Positions 9,283 to 19,223 are shown, counted from the first letter of the stretch. The stretch: 64,000 bases of DNA from Kangiella sediminilitoris (GCF_001708405.1 NZ_CP012418.1:1826501-1890500); one strand, 5' to 3'. The notes: a model not told the origin generated them from the letters alone. Made by a program: numbers and translations.

Positions 9283-11090
9283 TATTTATTATCCTTACCA
9301 ACATTCAACACAGCCAAAAACGCTTCTTGTGGAATTTCAACTTTCCCAACTTGCTTCATGCGTTTTTTACCAGCTTTTTGTTTTTCTAATAGTTTACGTT
9401 TCCGAGAAACATCACCGCCGTAACACTTCGCTAAAACATTTTTACGTAAAGCTTTAACTGTCGACCGTGCGATAACATGGTTACCAATCGCAGCTTGGAT
9501 TGCGACCTCAAACATCTGTCTCGGAATAATCTCTTTCATAGCTTCGACCAGCTCACGCCCACGATATTGGGCTTGCTCTTTATGCACAATTAACGCTAGA
9601 GCATCCACTTTGTCTCCATTGATTAGGATATCCAGGCGCACCAGCTCATCAGCCTGATAACGCTTAAACTGGTAGTCTAATGAAGCGTACCCCCTACTAA
9701 CAGATTTAAGTCTATCAAAGAAGTCCAGCACAACTTCATTCATTGGCATTTCATAGGTAAGCGCTACTTGGTTACCCGCATACTGCATACGAGTTTGTAC
9801 ACCTCTTTTCTCAACGCACAAGGTAATTACACCACCGAGATGCTCCTGGGGTACTAATATATTGGCCTCGCAGATTGGCTCTCTGATCTCAGCGATATTT
9901 GAGAGTGGAGGAAGCTTTGATGGGTTATCAACATAAACCAACTCGTCATCAGTGGTTAAGATTTCATAAATAACCGTTGGCGCAGTGGTTATTAAGTCGA
10001 GATTATACTCTCTCTCTAGGCGTTCCTGGATGATCTCCATGTGTAGCATCCCAAGGAATCCACACCTGAAGCCAAAGCCAAGTGCCGTTGAGTTTTCTGG
10101 CTCGAAGAATAATGATGCATCGTTCAAGCTCAGCTTCGATAATGCATCGCGAAATGATTCATAATCATCAGAGCTTACAGGGAACAATCCAGCATAAACC
10201 TGTGGAGTTACTTTTTTGAATCCTGGTAAAGGACTTTCAGCGGGCGACTTAGCCAGAGTGATAGTATCACCTACAGGAGCGCCCTGAATATCTTTAATAC
10301 CGGCAATAATAAAGCCTACTTCACCGGCTCTCAATGTCCCTGTATCCTCACGTTTCGGTGTAAAGATACCAACGTGATCAACCACATGCGATTTACCGGT
10401 CGACATAATTTGCATTTTATCGCCTGACTTAATCGTGCCCTGCTTTACTCGAACAAGAGAAACCACACCTAAATAATTGTCAAACCAGGAGTCAACGATA
10501 AGAGCCTGCAAAGGCGCGTCAGGATCACCAGAAGCTGGTGGAATATCGCTGACAATTTTTTCCAGCAATTCTTCGATTCCAACGCCTGTTTTAGCACTGC
10601 ATTGGACAGCGTCCATTGCCTCGATGCCGACGATATCTTCAATTTCCTGCATAACACGCAAAGGATCAGCAGCAGGTAAGTCAATCTTATTTAAAACGGG
10701 TACGACTTCGAGATCCTGTTCGATTGCGGTATAACAGTTCGCCAAAGTTTGTGCTTCAACACCCTGTGCAGCATCAACTACTAATAGAGCACCTTCGCAA
10801 GCAGCTAAGGAACGGGATACTTCATAAGAGAAATCCACATGGCCCGGAGTATCAATAAAGTTAAGCTGATATGTGTTTCCGTCTTTAGCTTTATAATTTA
10901 ATGTAACACTCTGAGCTTTAATGGTAATACCGCGCTCACGCTCTAGATCCATGGAGTCCAATACCTGCTCAGCCATTTCACGCTCAGTTAATCCTCCACA
11001 ATGCTGAATCAGTCGATCAGACAAGGTCGACTTACCATGGTCGATATGTGCGATGATTGAGAAGTTACGAATAAAATCGGTATATGCCAT
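9282..11090 (-). CDS. lepA: Elongation factor 4 (LepA)
   Basis: A 602-residue translational GTPase acting on ribosomes. It shows AHIDHGKST (G1), DTPGHVDF (G3), NKIDLP (G4), the EF-G-like domains, and the LepA-specific C-terminal domain ([19 protein letters not shown]). It is the first gene of the lepA-lepB-DUF4845-rnc-era-recO-pdxJ-acpS run. The promoter should lie in the roughly 165 bp between 11091 and the mucD terminator. Confidence 0.98.
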   Translation of the reverse strand: MAYTDFIRNFSIIAHIDHGKSTLSDRLIQHCGGLTEREMAEQVLDSMDLERERGITIKAQSVTLNYKAKDGNTYQLNFIDTPGHVDFSYEVSRSLAACEGALLVVDAAQGVEAQTLANCYTAIEQDLEVVPVLNKIDLPAADPLRVMQEIEDIVGIEAMDAVQCSAKTGVGIEELLEKIVSDIPPASGDPDAPLQALIVDSWFDNYLGVVSLVRVKQGTIKSGDKMQIMSTGKSHVVDHVGIFTPKREDTGTLRAGEVGFIIAGIKDIQGAPVGDTITLAKSPAESPLPGFKKVTPQVYAGLFPVSSDDYESFRDALSKLSLNDASLFFEPENSTALGFGFRCGFLGMLHMEIIQERLEREYNLDLITTAPTVIYEILTTDDELVYVDNPSKLPPLSNIAEIREPICEANILVPQEHLGGVITLCVEKRGVQTRMQYAGNQVALTYEMPMNEVVLDFFDRLKSVSRGYASLDYQFKRYQADELVRLDILINGDKVDALALIVHKEQAQYRGRELVEAMKEIIPRQMFEVAIQAAIGNHVIARSTVKALRKNVLAKCYGGDVSRKRKLLEKQKAGKKRMKQVGKVEIPQEAFLAVLNVGKDNK

Positions 11091-11255
11091 ATATGTTCCG
11101 CTAAACCCTTTGTTTCCAACACCAGAGATTTCTTAATCTATTGATTTATAAGTATTAATTTTTTTCTATCAATAATTTTTAAGACAAAGCCGGCCGAAAT
11201 ATGAGTGTAATGATAATAGTTTAAAGACTAAGCGGCCTATTTTAGCTGAATCCAT

Positions 11256-11282
11256 GAAAAAGGCCAGCTAAGTTGCTGGCCC
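11256..11282 (-). terminator. Intrinsic terminator after mucD
   Basis: A 7-bp GC-rich stem (GGCCAGC with GCTGGCC) and 6-nt loop, followed on the minus strand by TTTTTC. It separates the sigma-E cluster from lepA. Confidence 0.85.
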
Positions 11283-11296
11283 CAATTGATGTCATA

Positions 11297-12589
11297 TTAC
11301 TCCAGTTCGATGACCAGGAAGTCACTACCCACACCCTGCCTGACTATTAATATCGCGACCTTTCCTTCATCAGGCAAAGTAGCAAGCGCTGATTGGAAGT
11401 CCTTCATATTTCTAATAGTAGTTCGGTGTAGCTTTTGAATGATATCACCCTGGCGTAAACCAGCTCTGGCTGCCGGGCTATCACGCTCAACCTCACGAAT
11501 TATAACGCCCTTATCAATACTTGTTGCTTCTTTTAGATCAGGCGTTAGCTCCGTTACAGCCAGACCCAGTTCTTTTTTACCTGAATCATTATTTGCAACA
11601 ACCTGCCCATTAGCATCGCTTAAAGTGACCTCAACGGTTTCCTTATCACCGTCACGGACGATGGTTAACTCCACTTCTTTGCCTGCAGGCATTTGCCCAA
11701 TGTAAAATGGTAAATCTTGAGCCTTACGTACTGGCTTTCCATCAACTTCTGTCACCACATCACCGACCTTAATCCCAGCTTTATCGGCTGCCATGTCAGG
11801 GAGCACTCGAGTTACCAGGGCACCACCGATACTGTCCAGACCAAAAGCATCAGCCTTGTCCTGATCAATCGGACCAAAAGTAACACCTAGGAATCCTCTG
11901 TTGACCTTACCATCTTTTAAAAGCTGTTTACGGACATTATCCGCCAGATCGATAGGAATAGAGAATGATAGGCCACTACTAATCATGGGGTTAAAGATCA
12001 TGGAGTTGATACCAACTACTTCACCATCGAGATTAATGAGGGGACCACCCGAGTTACCTCGGTTTATCGCTACATCAGTTTGAACGAACGGGACATACTG
12101 TGATCCCACTTCACCGCGCCCTTTGGCGCTAACTATACCTGCAGTCACGGTTTGTTCCAGGTTAAAGGGCGCACCAAAAGCAAGGACCCACTGCCCAACC
12201 TTCAAATCACGTGTATTGCCGAGTTCAAGAGCTTGTAACTCCAGTCCTTCAGTATCAATTTTAAGAAGTGCTACGTCTGTACTGGCATCACTACCTATAA
12301 CCTCTGCATCGAACTCACGACCATTATACAGTTTGACAACAGGTGTCTCAGCATCAGCTACCACATGATGGTTAGTCAAAATGTATCCATCTTCATCAAC
12401 AATAAAACCTGATCCACCGCCTCGGCCAACTACCCGGCCCCAGCGTTTCACTTCAACTTTAATACTTACAACGCTCGGCTGAACTTTCTCCACTAGCTGA
12501 GTAAAGTCAGGAAATGATTTTGCATCTACACTGGCCACTGACAAAGATAGCCAAGCAATTACAGTTAAGGATAAAAAGCGCTTCAACAT
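11297..12589 (-). CDS. Periplasmic Do-family serine endoprotease (DegP/DegQ/MucD-like)
   Basis: A 430-residue periplasmic chaperone-protease. The signal peptide MLKRFLSLTVIAWLSLSVAS ends near VDA. The trypsin-like triad is visible: His in LTNHHVVADA, Asp in DASTDVALLKI, Ser in NRGNSGGPL. Two PDZ domains follow (about residues 230-320 and 335-430). I chose ATG at 12589 because the signal peptide begins there; the frame is open 32 codons further. It is the last gene of the rpoE cluster, as mucD is in Pseudomonas. A candidate sigma-E promoter lies just upstream. Confidence 0.93.
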   Translation of the reverse strand: MLKRFLSLTVIAWLSLSVASVDAKSFPDFTQLVEKVQPSVVSIKVEVKRWGRVVGRGGGSGFIVDEDGYILTNHHVVADAETPVVKLYNGREFDAEVIGSDASTDVALLKIDTEGLELQALELGNTRDLKVGQWVLAFGAPFNLEQTVTAGIVSAKGRGEVGSQYVPFVQTDVAINRGNSGGPLINLDGEVVGINSMIFNPMISSGLSFSIPIDLADNVRKQLLKDGKVNRGFLGVTFGPIDQDKADAFGLDSIGGALVTRVLPDMAADKAGIKVGDVVTEVDGKPVRKAQDLPFYIGQMPAGKEVELTIVRDGDKETVEVTLSDANGQVVANNDSGKKELGLAVTELTPDLKEATSIDKGVIIREVERDSPAARAGLRQGDIIQKLHRTTIRNMKDFQSALATLPDEGKVAILIVRQGVGSDFLVIELE

Positions 12590-12631
12590 AATGATGTTAT
12601 CTCCAATACGACGATTTTTATAACTATAACC

Positions 12632-12660
12632 TTTTGAAAAAAAACTATCCGTTCGGTTCC
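12632..12660 (-). promoter_or_regulatory. Candidate sigma-E promoter of the mucD-like gene
   Basis: On the minus strand GGAACCG (from 12660) is followed after 16 bases by TCAAAA (12637-12632). The E. coli degP sigma-E promoter has GGAACTT, 16 bases, TCTGAA, so spacing and most core bases agree. The -35 has two mismatches. It ends about 43 bp before the ATG. Confidence 0.4.
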
Positions 12661-12677
12661 CACAAGTTCGACAAGAT

Positions 12678-13154
12678 CTAGTCATCAGATGTTACGATTT
12701 GTGTCACCTCAATCGGTCTCTTTACAATTCTTATCAGTTTAGGCTCGAGTCGAGTTTTGTTCTTTTCACGGTTTAACAGCCATCTAACGAATAGAAAACC
12801 TGTAACAAGTCCAGCAGTAGCACTCAGGATAGAGCCTAACTCTGACAATTGAGGAAATAATATTGAAGATAAACCTAAAGCTAGCATCAGGAAGATAAGA
12901 GGAAGTAAATACACCGCCAAGGAACCTTTCAGCACTAAATCTTCAGGAATACCCACTTCAACCTCATCATTAATATGGGCATTCAAAGTATTTTTTAAAG
13001 GTGTGACGAACACTTTATGAGAAAATGCTTTATTAACAATTCCACTGCCACAGGTCGTGTTGACCTGACAACTGGAGCAGCCAGTCTTAGTAAGGGTCTG
13101 AACCCAGGCCCTGTCACCCTCAACGGCGACTACATGTCCGATTTCTGTAAACAT
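12678..13154 (-). CDS. rseC: SoxR-reducing system / sigma-E regulator RseC family protein
   Basis: A 158-residue RseC/MucC family inner-membrane protein. The N-terminal part carries a cysteine cluster (TGCSSCQVNTTCGSG), possibly binding metal or an Fe-S centre. Two transmembrane helices follow (about residues 78-95 and 106-125) with a short basic cytoplasmic tail. RseC modulates sigma-E activity and takes part in SoxR reduction (RsxC/RseC) in enterobacteria. An intrinsic terminator lies between rseA and this gene, so expression depends on read-through or a local promoter. Confidence 0.9.
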   Translation of the reverse strand: MFTEIGHVVAVEGDRAWVQTLTKTGCSSCQVNTTCGSGIVNKAFSHKVFVTPLKNTLNAHINDEVEVGIPEDLVLKGSLAVYLLPLIFLMLALGLSSILFPQLSELGSILSATAGLVTGFLFVRWLLNREKNKTRLEPKLIRIVKRPIEVTQIVTSDD

Positions 13155-13191
13155 TAATCAATATCTCAGCTCGCTGTATATCAGGCAAAAA

Positions 13192-13217
13192 AAAACCCAC
13201 CTTACGATGGGTTTTAT
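13192..13217 (-). terminator. Intrinsic terminator between rseA and rseC
   Basis: AAAACCCA pairs with TGGGTTTT around an 8-nt loop. On the minus strand the stem runs into nine T. It lies about 90 bp after the rseA stop and 37 bp before the rseC ATG, which would uncouple the two halves of the cluster. Confidence 0.75.
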
Positions 13218-13302
13218 TTTAGCGCAAAATATGGTTATTTGAACTACTCAAAGTAGTCAGCTTGAGTAGAGCGCTTTTAATGACCGCTATTGTCGGCCTG
13301 TT

Positions 13303-13944
13303 TTACTCTTGCGACTCTTCGTACTGCTCCTTTTCATGACCCTTCTGCTCTAAAGCTCTCATTGGAACCTGCACAGGTATAACCTTCTGGTTGCTGACAA
13401 CCGTTACTGTAGGCAAACTGCTCATGCCGGTAATTTGACGCGTTAGAGCCTCATGTTTCAAAAACATATCATGCATTCTTTGCAGCTCTTCACGATTAGC
13501 GTTGGACGCAATAGCAGCAGTAGAAGTATTAGCCGCATTCATCTGCTTATTCTGTGCAGCCAGTTGTTCTGTGGCGAATATATCAGTCTGTGTATTAGAC
13601 ATACTGAATAGAGCGACTAAAGCGACAGAGGCAGCTATTGCCATACCACCAGCCTGTTTCCACAGACGTGACGGGAACGCGATAACGTTACTGTCTGCCG
13701 CCTTTGCCTGGTGAGCAGGTTCATCAGCAATCGCTTGACTGACCTTACCTGAAATGTCTAAGTCTGGACTATGCGTCTCTTCACGCATGATCTGCCCAAT
13801 CATATGATAACGAGCCCACACGGACATCGATTCACTGCCCTGCTCTAAGCTTTCTTCATCCATCAGGCCATTATTATTGGTTGATGTTTGTCCATCCACC
13901 CAAGCAGATAGCAGTTCTTTATCAAAACGCCTTGTATCGCTCAT
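13303..13944 (-). CDS. rseA: Sigma-E anti-sigma factor RseA
   Basis: A 213-residue membrane anti-sigma factor that holds RpoE at the inner membrane until envelope stress triggers its proteolysis. The N-terminal cytoplasmic domain begins RRFDKELLSAWVDGQT and includes SVWARYHMIGQIMRE, both typical of RseA. One transmembrane helix lies near residues 97-116 (GGMAIAASVALVALFSM). The periplasmic C-terminal part is Gln- and Glu-rich. It lies downstream of rpoE with a 226-bp gap. AGAGG upstream of ATG 13944 is the ribosome-binding site. Confidence 0.93.
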   Translation of the reverse strand: MSDTRRFDKELLSAWVDGQTSTNNNGLMDEESLEQGSESMSVWARYHMIGQIMREETHSPDLDISGKVSQAIADEPAHQAKAADSNVIAFPSRLWKQAGGMAIAASVALVALFSMSNTQTDIFATEQLAAQNKQMNAANTSTAAIASNANREELQRMHDMFLKHEALTRQITGMSSLPTVTVVSNQKVIPVQVPMRALEQKGHEKEQYEESQE

Positions 13945-14170
13945 TAACTTATAACCTCTGTTTTACTTTGCAGTTAAAGCCTATGTTTTATCGGCTTTTG
14001 CCATTAACCCTGCAAAGCGTTGCAAGCCATTAACTTTGCATCAGTGTGAAAATTATTTTTGTAAACTCACTTTACATTACTTATACCAATTGACTGGTGT
14101 TCCAATGAAAAGTTCACAGTTTTTGTAAAAAAGTTTGTCTATTCAGCTTACTTTAAGGGAAATATCCCTT

Positions 14171-14761
14171 CTAAGAACGCCACCCCTGTTCCAGTAAAGG
14201 CGCGATCTTTTGGTCTATCGCATCCCGAGCCCTGAAAATTCTGGACCGAACCGTACCCACAGGACAATCCATAGACTCAGCAATTTCCTCATAACTGAGA
14301 CCGTCAATTTCACGTAACATAATGGCTGTCCGCAAATCTTCCGGTAATTCTTCGATAGTTTTAAAAATAAGACTCTTAATTTCATCTCTGAACATCAACC
14401 GCTCGGGACTGCCCCCATCACGGAGAGCATCGCCACCTTCATATTGCTCTGCATCAGCTGAATCAATATCACTTCCCGGCGGGCGCCTACCCTGGGATAC
14501 CAAAAAGTTCTTGGCTGTATTGATTGCAATACGATATAGCCACGTATAAAACGCGCTGTCACCGCGAAAGTTAGGCAAGGCGCGATATGCTTTAATAAAT
14601 GCTTCCTGCGAGATATCCATGACCTCGTCCTGGTCCCGCACAAATCGAGAAATTAAATTCATAATCCTCTGCTGGTATTTAACGACCAGCATATCGAAGG
14701 CTTTCTTATCGCCTTTCTGGACACGCTTAACTAACTCTGAGTCTACGTCAGCCTCAGACAT
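14171..14761 (-). CDS. rpoE: RNA polymerase sigma-E factor
   Basis: A 196-residue group IV (ECF) sigma factor for the envelope stress regulon. Region 2 includes YQQRIMNLISRFVRDQDEVMD and the YTWLYRIAINTAKNFL segment. Region 4 includes LREIDGLSYEEIAESMDCP, GTVRSRIFRARDAI. Sequence and neighbours (rseA, rseC, mucD) identify RpoE/AlgU rather than another ECF factor. The start ATG 14761 follows AGAGGA. It is divergent from nadB across 222 bp. Confidence 0.97.
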   Translation of the reverse strand: MSEADVDSELVKRVQKGDKKAFDMLVVKYQQRIMNLISRFVRDQDEVMDISQEAFIKAYRALPNFRGDSAFYTWLYRIAINTAKNFLVSQGRRPPGSDIDSADAEQYEGGDALRDGGSPERLMFRDEIKSLIFKTIEELPEDLRTAIMLREIDGLSYEEIAESMDCPVGTVRSRIFRARDAIDQKIAPLLEQGWRS

Positions 14762-14983
14762 ACTGTCCTCTACTTAGTTGTCCACTTCTCATCAATGGTC
14801 CCCGTTCTTGTTATATTTGCAGGGCAAATAATCATCATTGTAACTTGTCTTTTAATGCCTTGTTTTATAGAAAAAACTAACCGAAAACAAGTGACTATGG
14901 TAAAGTCCGCATTATGTTATTGGTTATTGTGCTAGGAAACGCAACAAGTTTCCACTAGCTAATGGTAAAGACTGACCTGATTA

Positions 14984-16615
14984 ATGCAGGAAAAGTTCCC
15001 AACATATAAAAATTCCATGCAAGACTCTAAGCAACCACGGATCCACTCAACCGATGTATTAGTGATAGGAAGCGGCGCAGCAGGCCTGTCAGTCGCTCTC
15101 CGCCTTGCTCATAAAGGTAAGGTCACGGTACTCAGTAAAGCAGAAGTTACTGAGGGCTCAACTTTTTATGCTCAGGGCGGTATTGCTGCTGTACTGGATG
15201 AAAATGATTCAGTTGACTCCCATGTAGAAGACACTCTGATTGCTGGTGCTGGGCTGTGTAAAGAAGATGCCGTTCGCTTTACTGTGGAACATTCAAGAGA
15301 AGCCATTGAGTGGTTAATCGAGCGTGGCGTAGCTTTTAGTAAGGAAGATGAAGTATACCACCTGACGCGAGAAGGCGGTCATAGCCAACGACGCATTATC
15401 CATTCCGATGATGCTACTGGTAAGGCTGTATCAACGACTTTAGTGGCAGCTGTCCAGGCTGATCCTAATATTGAAATTCTCGAGAACTATATTGCCGTTG
15501 ATTTAATCACTGGTGACAAGGTAGGTCTTGAGCACAAGCGTTGCCAGGGAGCTTATGTACTTAATTTACAAAAAGATCGAGTAGAAACTATTCAGGCACG
15601 ATTCGTTGTTCTGGCTACAGGTGGAGCGAGTAAGGTCTATCTGTACACATCGAACCCGGATATCGCCAGTGGAGATGGTATCGCCATGGCATGGCGTGCT
15701 GGCTGTAGCGTCGCTAATCTGGAATTTAATCAGTTCCACCCTACCTGCCTATATCACCCTGAGGCTAGAAGTTTTTTGATAACAGAAGCGCTTCGTGGGG
15801 AAGGGGCTGTGCTACGCCGGCCAAACGGCGAACGCTTTATGCCCGAGTATGACGAACGGGCTGAGCTGGCGCCACGCGATATTGTGGCCAGGACAATCGA
15901 TCACGAAGTAAAAAAATATGGTTTTGACTGTGTATATCTGGATATTTCACACAAAGAGCCAGAGTTTATCAAAAGTCACTTCCCCACCATTTACCAGCAA
16001 TGCCTTAAGTTTGGTATTGATATCACAACCGACTCCATCCCTGTGGTGCCAGCGGCTCACTATACCTGTGGCGGTGTCCGGGTGGATACACGCAGTCGTA
16101 CCGACGTCGATGGACTCTATGCCGTTGGTGAAGTAGCCTGCACGGGCTTACACGGTGCTAATCGCATGGCCAGCAACTCACTGCTTGAATGTCTGGTCTA
16201 CGCGCAAGCCGCAGCGCAGGATATTGAATCAATCTGGGATACCATTATAGAACCTGCACCGCTACCTCACTGGGATGAGAGCCAAGTTACAAACTCTGAC
16301 GAAGAAATCGTTCTCAGTCACAACTGGCATGAATTAAGACAATTGATGTGGGACTATGTCGGTATTGTTCGAACGGATAAACGACTTCAACGCGCAATGC
16401 GTCGTATTGAACTGTTGCAGCAGGAAATTCATGAGTATTATTCTAACTTTAAAGTAAGCAATGATCTGATTGAGCTGAGAAACCTGGTTCTGGTAGCCGA
16501 ATTGATTGTAAAGTGCGCCATGCAACGACGAGAAAGCCGGGGTTTACATTTTACGCTCGATTACCCGGAGCAGAAGGAAACCGCAAAGGACTCAGTGCTG
16601 GTACCGCGAGACTAG
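14984..16615 (+). CDS. nadB: L-aspartate oxidase
   Basis: A 543-residue FAD enzyme oxidising L-aspartate to iminoaspartate, the first step of de novo NAD synthesis. The FAD-binding motif [12 protein letters not shown] is near residues 25-36, [16 protein letters not shown] carries active-site residues, and [15 protein letters not shown] and [12 protein letters not shown] are family blocks. The C-terminal helical domain is complete. The start could be ATG 14984 or the in-frame ATG 15017; the first is used. Its stop codon abuts the convergent ygfX-like gene with no gap. nadB next to rpoE is a common gammaproteobacterial arrangement. Confidence 0.96.
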   Translation: MQEKFPTYKNSMQDSKQPRIHSTDVLVIGSGAAGLSVALRLAHKGKVTVLSKAEVTEGSTFYAQGGIAAVLDENDSVDSHVEDTLIAGAGLCKEDAVRFTVEHSREAIEWLIERGVAFSKEDEVYHLTREGGHSQRRIIHSDDATGKAVSTTLVAAVQADPNIEILENYIAVDLITGDKVGLEHKRCQGAYVLNLQKDRVETIQARFVVLATGGASKVYLYTSNPDIASGDGIAMAWRAGCSVANLEFNQFHPTCLYHPEARSFLITEALRGEGAVLRRPNGERFMPEYDERAELAPRDIVARTIDHEVKKYGFDCVYLDISHKEPEFIKSHFPTIYQQCLKFGIDITTDSIPVVPAAHYTCGGVRVDTRSRTDVDGLYAVGEVACTGLHGANRMASNSLLECLVYAQAAAQDIESIWDTIIEPAPLPHWDESQVTNSDEEIVLSHNWHELRQLMWDYVGIVRTDKRLQRAMRRIELLQQEIHEYYSNFKVSNDLIELRNLVLVAELIVKCAMQRRESRGLHFTLDYPEQKETAKDSVLVPRD

Positions 16616-17047
16616 TTACTCGGCCTTATAGAACTTGAGAGTTCTCGACAATTTTCGGAAATCTGAATCCTTCATTGCATCTCGAAATAATATCAACTGA
16701 TATGTTTGATTCGGCTTGGACGGATCCAGCTTTCGATACTTCAGTGTTACCCACAGAGGCCATATTACAGACTCTTTCTTAACTTCAATCGCCACTTTTA
16801 ATTCGCGTTCAATAATGAACCAGCGCCCTTCAAAGAAAATCAGCTCGGTCACATCCTTATATAGACCTTCTAGCATTTTCAACTGCCATGCACCAAGAAG
16901 TAATGTCGCAGGTATTCCTACCATCGCATAAATCCACTTCTGCTGGACGAGTCCAGTCACTAAAAACAACAGCAAGAAAGCCAGCCATACACAGGCAAAG
17001 ATTATGCGACTGGTTTTGGCTTTTTTTAATTCGATCCTGAAATTCAT
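16616..17047 (-). CDS. YgfX/CptA-like membrane protein
   Basis: A 143-residue protein with two transmembrane helices near the N-terminus (about residues 16-35 and 40-56) and a cytoplasmic domain of about 85 residues. It is assigned to YgfX by its position directly after sdhE, with which it overlaps by one base, and by this layout. Sequence conservation is weak, so the call is contextual. YgfX and SdhE were once proposed to be a toxin-antitoxin pair (CptA/CptB), but SdhE is established as a flavinylation factor. Confidence 0.65.
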   Translation of the reverse strand: MNFRIELKKAKTSRIIFACVWLAFLLLFLVTGLVQQKWIYAMVGIPATLLLGAWQLKMLEGLYKDVTELIFFEGRWFIIERELKVAIEVKKESVIWPLWVTLKYRKLDPSKPNQTYQLILFRDAMKDSDFRKLSRTLKFYKAE

Positions 17048-17304
17048 TATGTTTTTATCTGCTGGTCCACAAACTCTCTGATAGAACTTACCAAATTCGC
17101 AAACTTTGGTTTGGGTCTTTCAAACCCCATAATCCAAGCGTATAAATCAGGGTCTGTTTCTTCCAGCAATTCGCCATATAGAGCGACATCCTCTTCACTG
17201 AACTGATTCGACCGACTCTCAAGATATGGAATTAATACTACATCCAGCTCTAACATGCCACGTCTGCTGCCCCATTGAAGCTTTTTAAGTTGTTGCTCTT
17301 TCAC
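17047..17304 (-). CDS. sdhE: FAD assembly factor SdhE
   Basis: An 85-residue cytosolic helical protein promoting covalent FAD attachment to SdhA. The diagnostic RRGMLELD motif is at residues 14-21, and the later LLEETDPDLYAWIMG block is also family-typical. It is complete in length. Its stop shares one base with the next gene's ATG (TAATG). nadB, sdhE, ygfX and ygfZ cluster in many gammaproteobacteria. Confidence 0.93.
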   Translation of the reverse strand: MKEQQLKKLQWGSRRGMLELDVVLIPYLESRSNQFSEEDVALYGELLEETDPDLYAWIMGFERPKPKFANLVSSIREFVDQQIKT

Positions 17305-17443
17305 TGCTTGCTCTTTATCACTAAAATAATTTCCGTTAATTATAGCCTTAACACTGCAAAACCGCTAAGTTTAGGAGTAAAATCATCGCAGAAACTGATT
17401 TGGGTTTCGTACTGATAATTCGACGGTAAACAATAAGGGCTTT

Positions 17444-18364
17444 ATGAATTTCACCAATCAAGATGCAACCCAGCATATTCCGCAACTTCAAAATATTGCC
17501 TGCGAGCTTGGTCACTATGGCGTGATTCAGGTCTCTGGCGAAGACAGCTTCAAGCTATTGCAGGGCCAGCTAACCTGCGATATGAAAAACATTACCGATA
17601 CCCAGGCTAGTATTGGTGGTATCTGTAGCGTTAAAGGTCGGTTGCATAGCGTGTTTTATATCATGAAGTTCGAGCAGAGTTATTTGCTGCTCCTTCCAAA
17701 AGATACCCTGCAACATACATTAGATACACTAGCCAAGTACGCTGCGTTTTTCCAAACTGAACTGGTTGATGCCAGTAAAGATTATGAACTCTGGGGCCAT
17801 ACTCAAAAGTCACAGGGTAATGTGTCCACGGATATGGAAGTACTCTCCGTCAGTAACCTCAATGGTATCTACGACCTTCACCTGAACAGCCTATTTAACG
17901 CTTCGATCCTTATAAGTCGGAAAAATCGGGCAGGTGAGCTGATAAAAATGCTAGCGGGTACAACACTTGCAGATAATAACGCATGGGACTACATTGAGCT
18001 TCAGGCACACTTGCCTATATTTGGCTCGGCTGCCATAGAACATCACTTGCCCCATAATATTGGCTTACCCCAGGTTGGTGGAGTCAGCTTTGATAAAGGG
18101 TGTTATACCGGCCAGGAAATTGTCGCGAGAATGCACTACCGAGGAAACTTAAAAACCCATTCGGTTCTGACATCCATCGATGAAGAGGTAAGACTTGCGG
18201 AACTAAGCAAAGTCTTTGACGGCGATGATAAAAAAGTTGGCGAACTTATCCGGACCACCATATTCGATGGGAAAACTTACTGTCTGATAAGCCTCAATGA
18301 CAAAGCCTTAGAGCAGAACCTGTTCATTGGCGATAACAAGGCCAGCCTTCAAATTCTCTCCTGA
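17444..18364 (+). CDS. ygfZ: Folate-binding protein YgfZ
   Basis: A 306-residue GcvT-like protein that uses tetrahydrofolate in the maintenance or repair of certain Fe-S enzymes; E. coli YgfZ also affects tRNA modification. The signature KGCYTGQEIVARMHYRG lies near residues 219-235 and includes the essential Cys. The N-terminal part shows VSGEDSFKLLQGQLTCD. It is divergent from sdhE across 139 bp, which should hold both promoters. Confidence 0.94.
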   Translation: MNFTNQDATQHIPQLQNIACELGHYGVIQVSGEDSFKLLQGQLTCDMKNITDTQASIGGICSVKGRLHSVFYIMKFEQSYLLLLPKDTLQHTLDTLAKYAAFFQTELVDASKDYELWGHTQKSQGNVSTDMEVLSVSNLNGIYDLHLNSLFNASILISRKNRAGELIKMLAGTTLADNNAWDYIELQAHLPIFGSAAIEHHLPHNIGLPQVGGVSFDKGCYTGQEIVARMHYRGNLKTHSVLTSIDEEVRLAELSKVFDGDDKKVGELIRTTIFDGKTYCLISLNDKALEQNLFIGDNKASLQILS

Positions 18365-18377
18365 TACAGTTTATTCG

Positions 18378-18403
18378 TAAGCGCTGCTTTCAAACAGCGC
18401 TTA
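18378..18403. terminator. Stem-loop between convergent ygfZ and peroxiredoxin genes
   Basis: A perfect 9-bp inverted repeat (TAAGCGCTG with CAGCGCTTA) around an 8-nt loop lies in the 50-bp convergent gap. There is no long T run on either side, so termination strength is uncertain; it could serve both directions. Confidence 0.55.
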
Positions 18404-18414
18404 CTTTAAAACAT

Positions 18415-19056
18415 CTACTGCTTTTCCAACGCCAGTTTGGCCGCAGTCAGTAATAATTCCGGTTCGATACGAACCTTATAGTTTGGGTTGGCATATTGGA
18501 ACTGAATGATCCCATCTTTATCGAATACAAATACGGCGGGTACTGGTAAAGTGCTTTTATCATCCCCGGCCAAGCGTACCGTTTTTCCTCCAATCGACTC
18601 AACCTTATCTCTGTAATCATTTGGAATATGGAAAGCCAGACCAAACTGCCTTGTCGCTTTCAGCTGAAAATCTGAAATCAACTGATAATCTAGCTCTCTA
18701 TCTTTACTCGTTTTATTCAACTCGCTGGGTGTATCCGGACTAATTGCCAATAGCTGGTAGCCCAAATCTTTTAGCTCATCTTGGATATCCTGAAGCTGGC
18801 TCAGCTGGGCATTACAAAATGGGCACCAGCCACCCCGATAAAATACAATTATAGTTGGCTGCTTTGATATCTTTTCCAGTAAGCTGAATGGAGCACCTTC
18901 ACTATCAAATAACATAATATCTGGAGCTGCCTGACCTATAAGAAGAGGTGAAACATCATTCGGATCATCAACCACCTGAGTTCTATCAATAGCACTCACC
19001 AGTTTTGCTGATACCAGCATGACAAGCATTAAACAGAGCTTGCTAAATAATTTCAT
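18415..19056 (-). CDS. Exported peroxiredoxin-like (AhpC/TSA) protein
   Basis: A 213-residue thioredoxin-fold peroxidase. The N-terminus is a signal peptide (about residues 1-22). The active-site segment is FYRGGWCPFCNAQL, with a CxxC arrangement (WCPFC) characteristic of this AhpC/TSA subgroup; the first Cys should be peroxidatic. Export implies periplasmic detoxification of peroxides, but the electron donor cannot be told from sequence. GGAG ten bases before ATG 19056 supports the start. No operon partners are visible. Confidence 0.85.
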   Translation of the reverse strand: MKLFSKLCLMLVMLVSAKLVSAIDRTQVVDDPNDVSPLLIGQAAPDIMLFDSEGAPFSLLEKISKQPTIIVFYRGGWCPFCNAQLSQLQDIQDELKDLGYQLLAISPDTPSELNKTSKDRELDYQLISDFQLKATRQFGLAFHIPNDYRDKVESIGGKTVRLAGDDKSTLPVPAVFVFDKDGIIQFQYANPNYKVRIEPELLLTAAKLALEKQ

Positions 19057-19179
19057 AAGAATTTATCTCCTGTCTTAAGATAGGAATTAGAGAGACTATA
19101 GCTTGAAATGTTACAGGAATTTAAATTAATCATAATGTAGAGGACTGATGCGGCCCGGTAATTACAGTATACCAAGCAT

Positions 19180-19205
19180 AAAAAAAGCGGCACAAAGGCC
19201 GCTTC
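19180..19205 (-). terminator. Intrinsic terminator after DUF885 gene 1
   Basis: AAGCGGC pairs with GCCGCTT around a 6-nt loop and is followed by TTTTT on the minus strand, 18 bp after the stop codon. Confidence 0.88.
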
Positions 19206-19223
19206 ATAATTTATCGACTTGCA

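Noticed and set aside
14945-14953. Sigma-E autoregulatory promoter (GGAAACTT) upstream of rpoE
   Set aside because: The -35 has an extra A and no TCTGA/TCAAA-like -10 follows at 15-17 bp.
16616-17304. Toxin-antitoxin system (CptA/CptB)
   Set aside because: SdhE is established as a flavinylation factor, and the neighbourhood is metabolic; the old TA label is not supported here.
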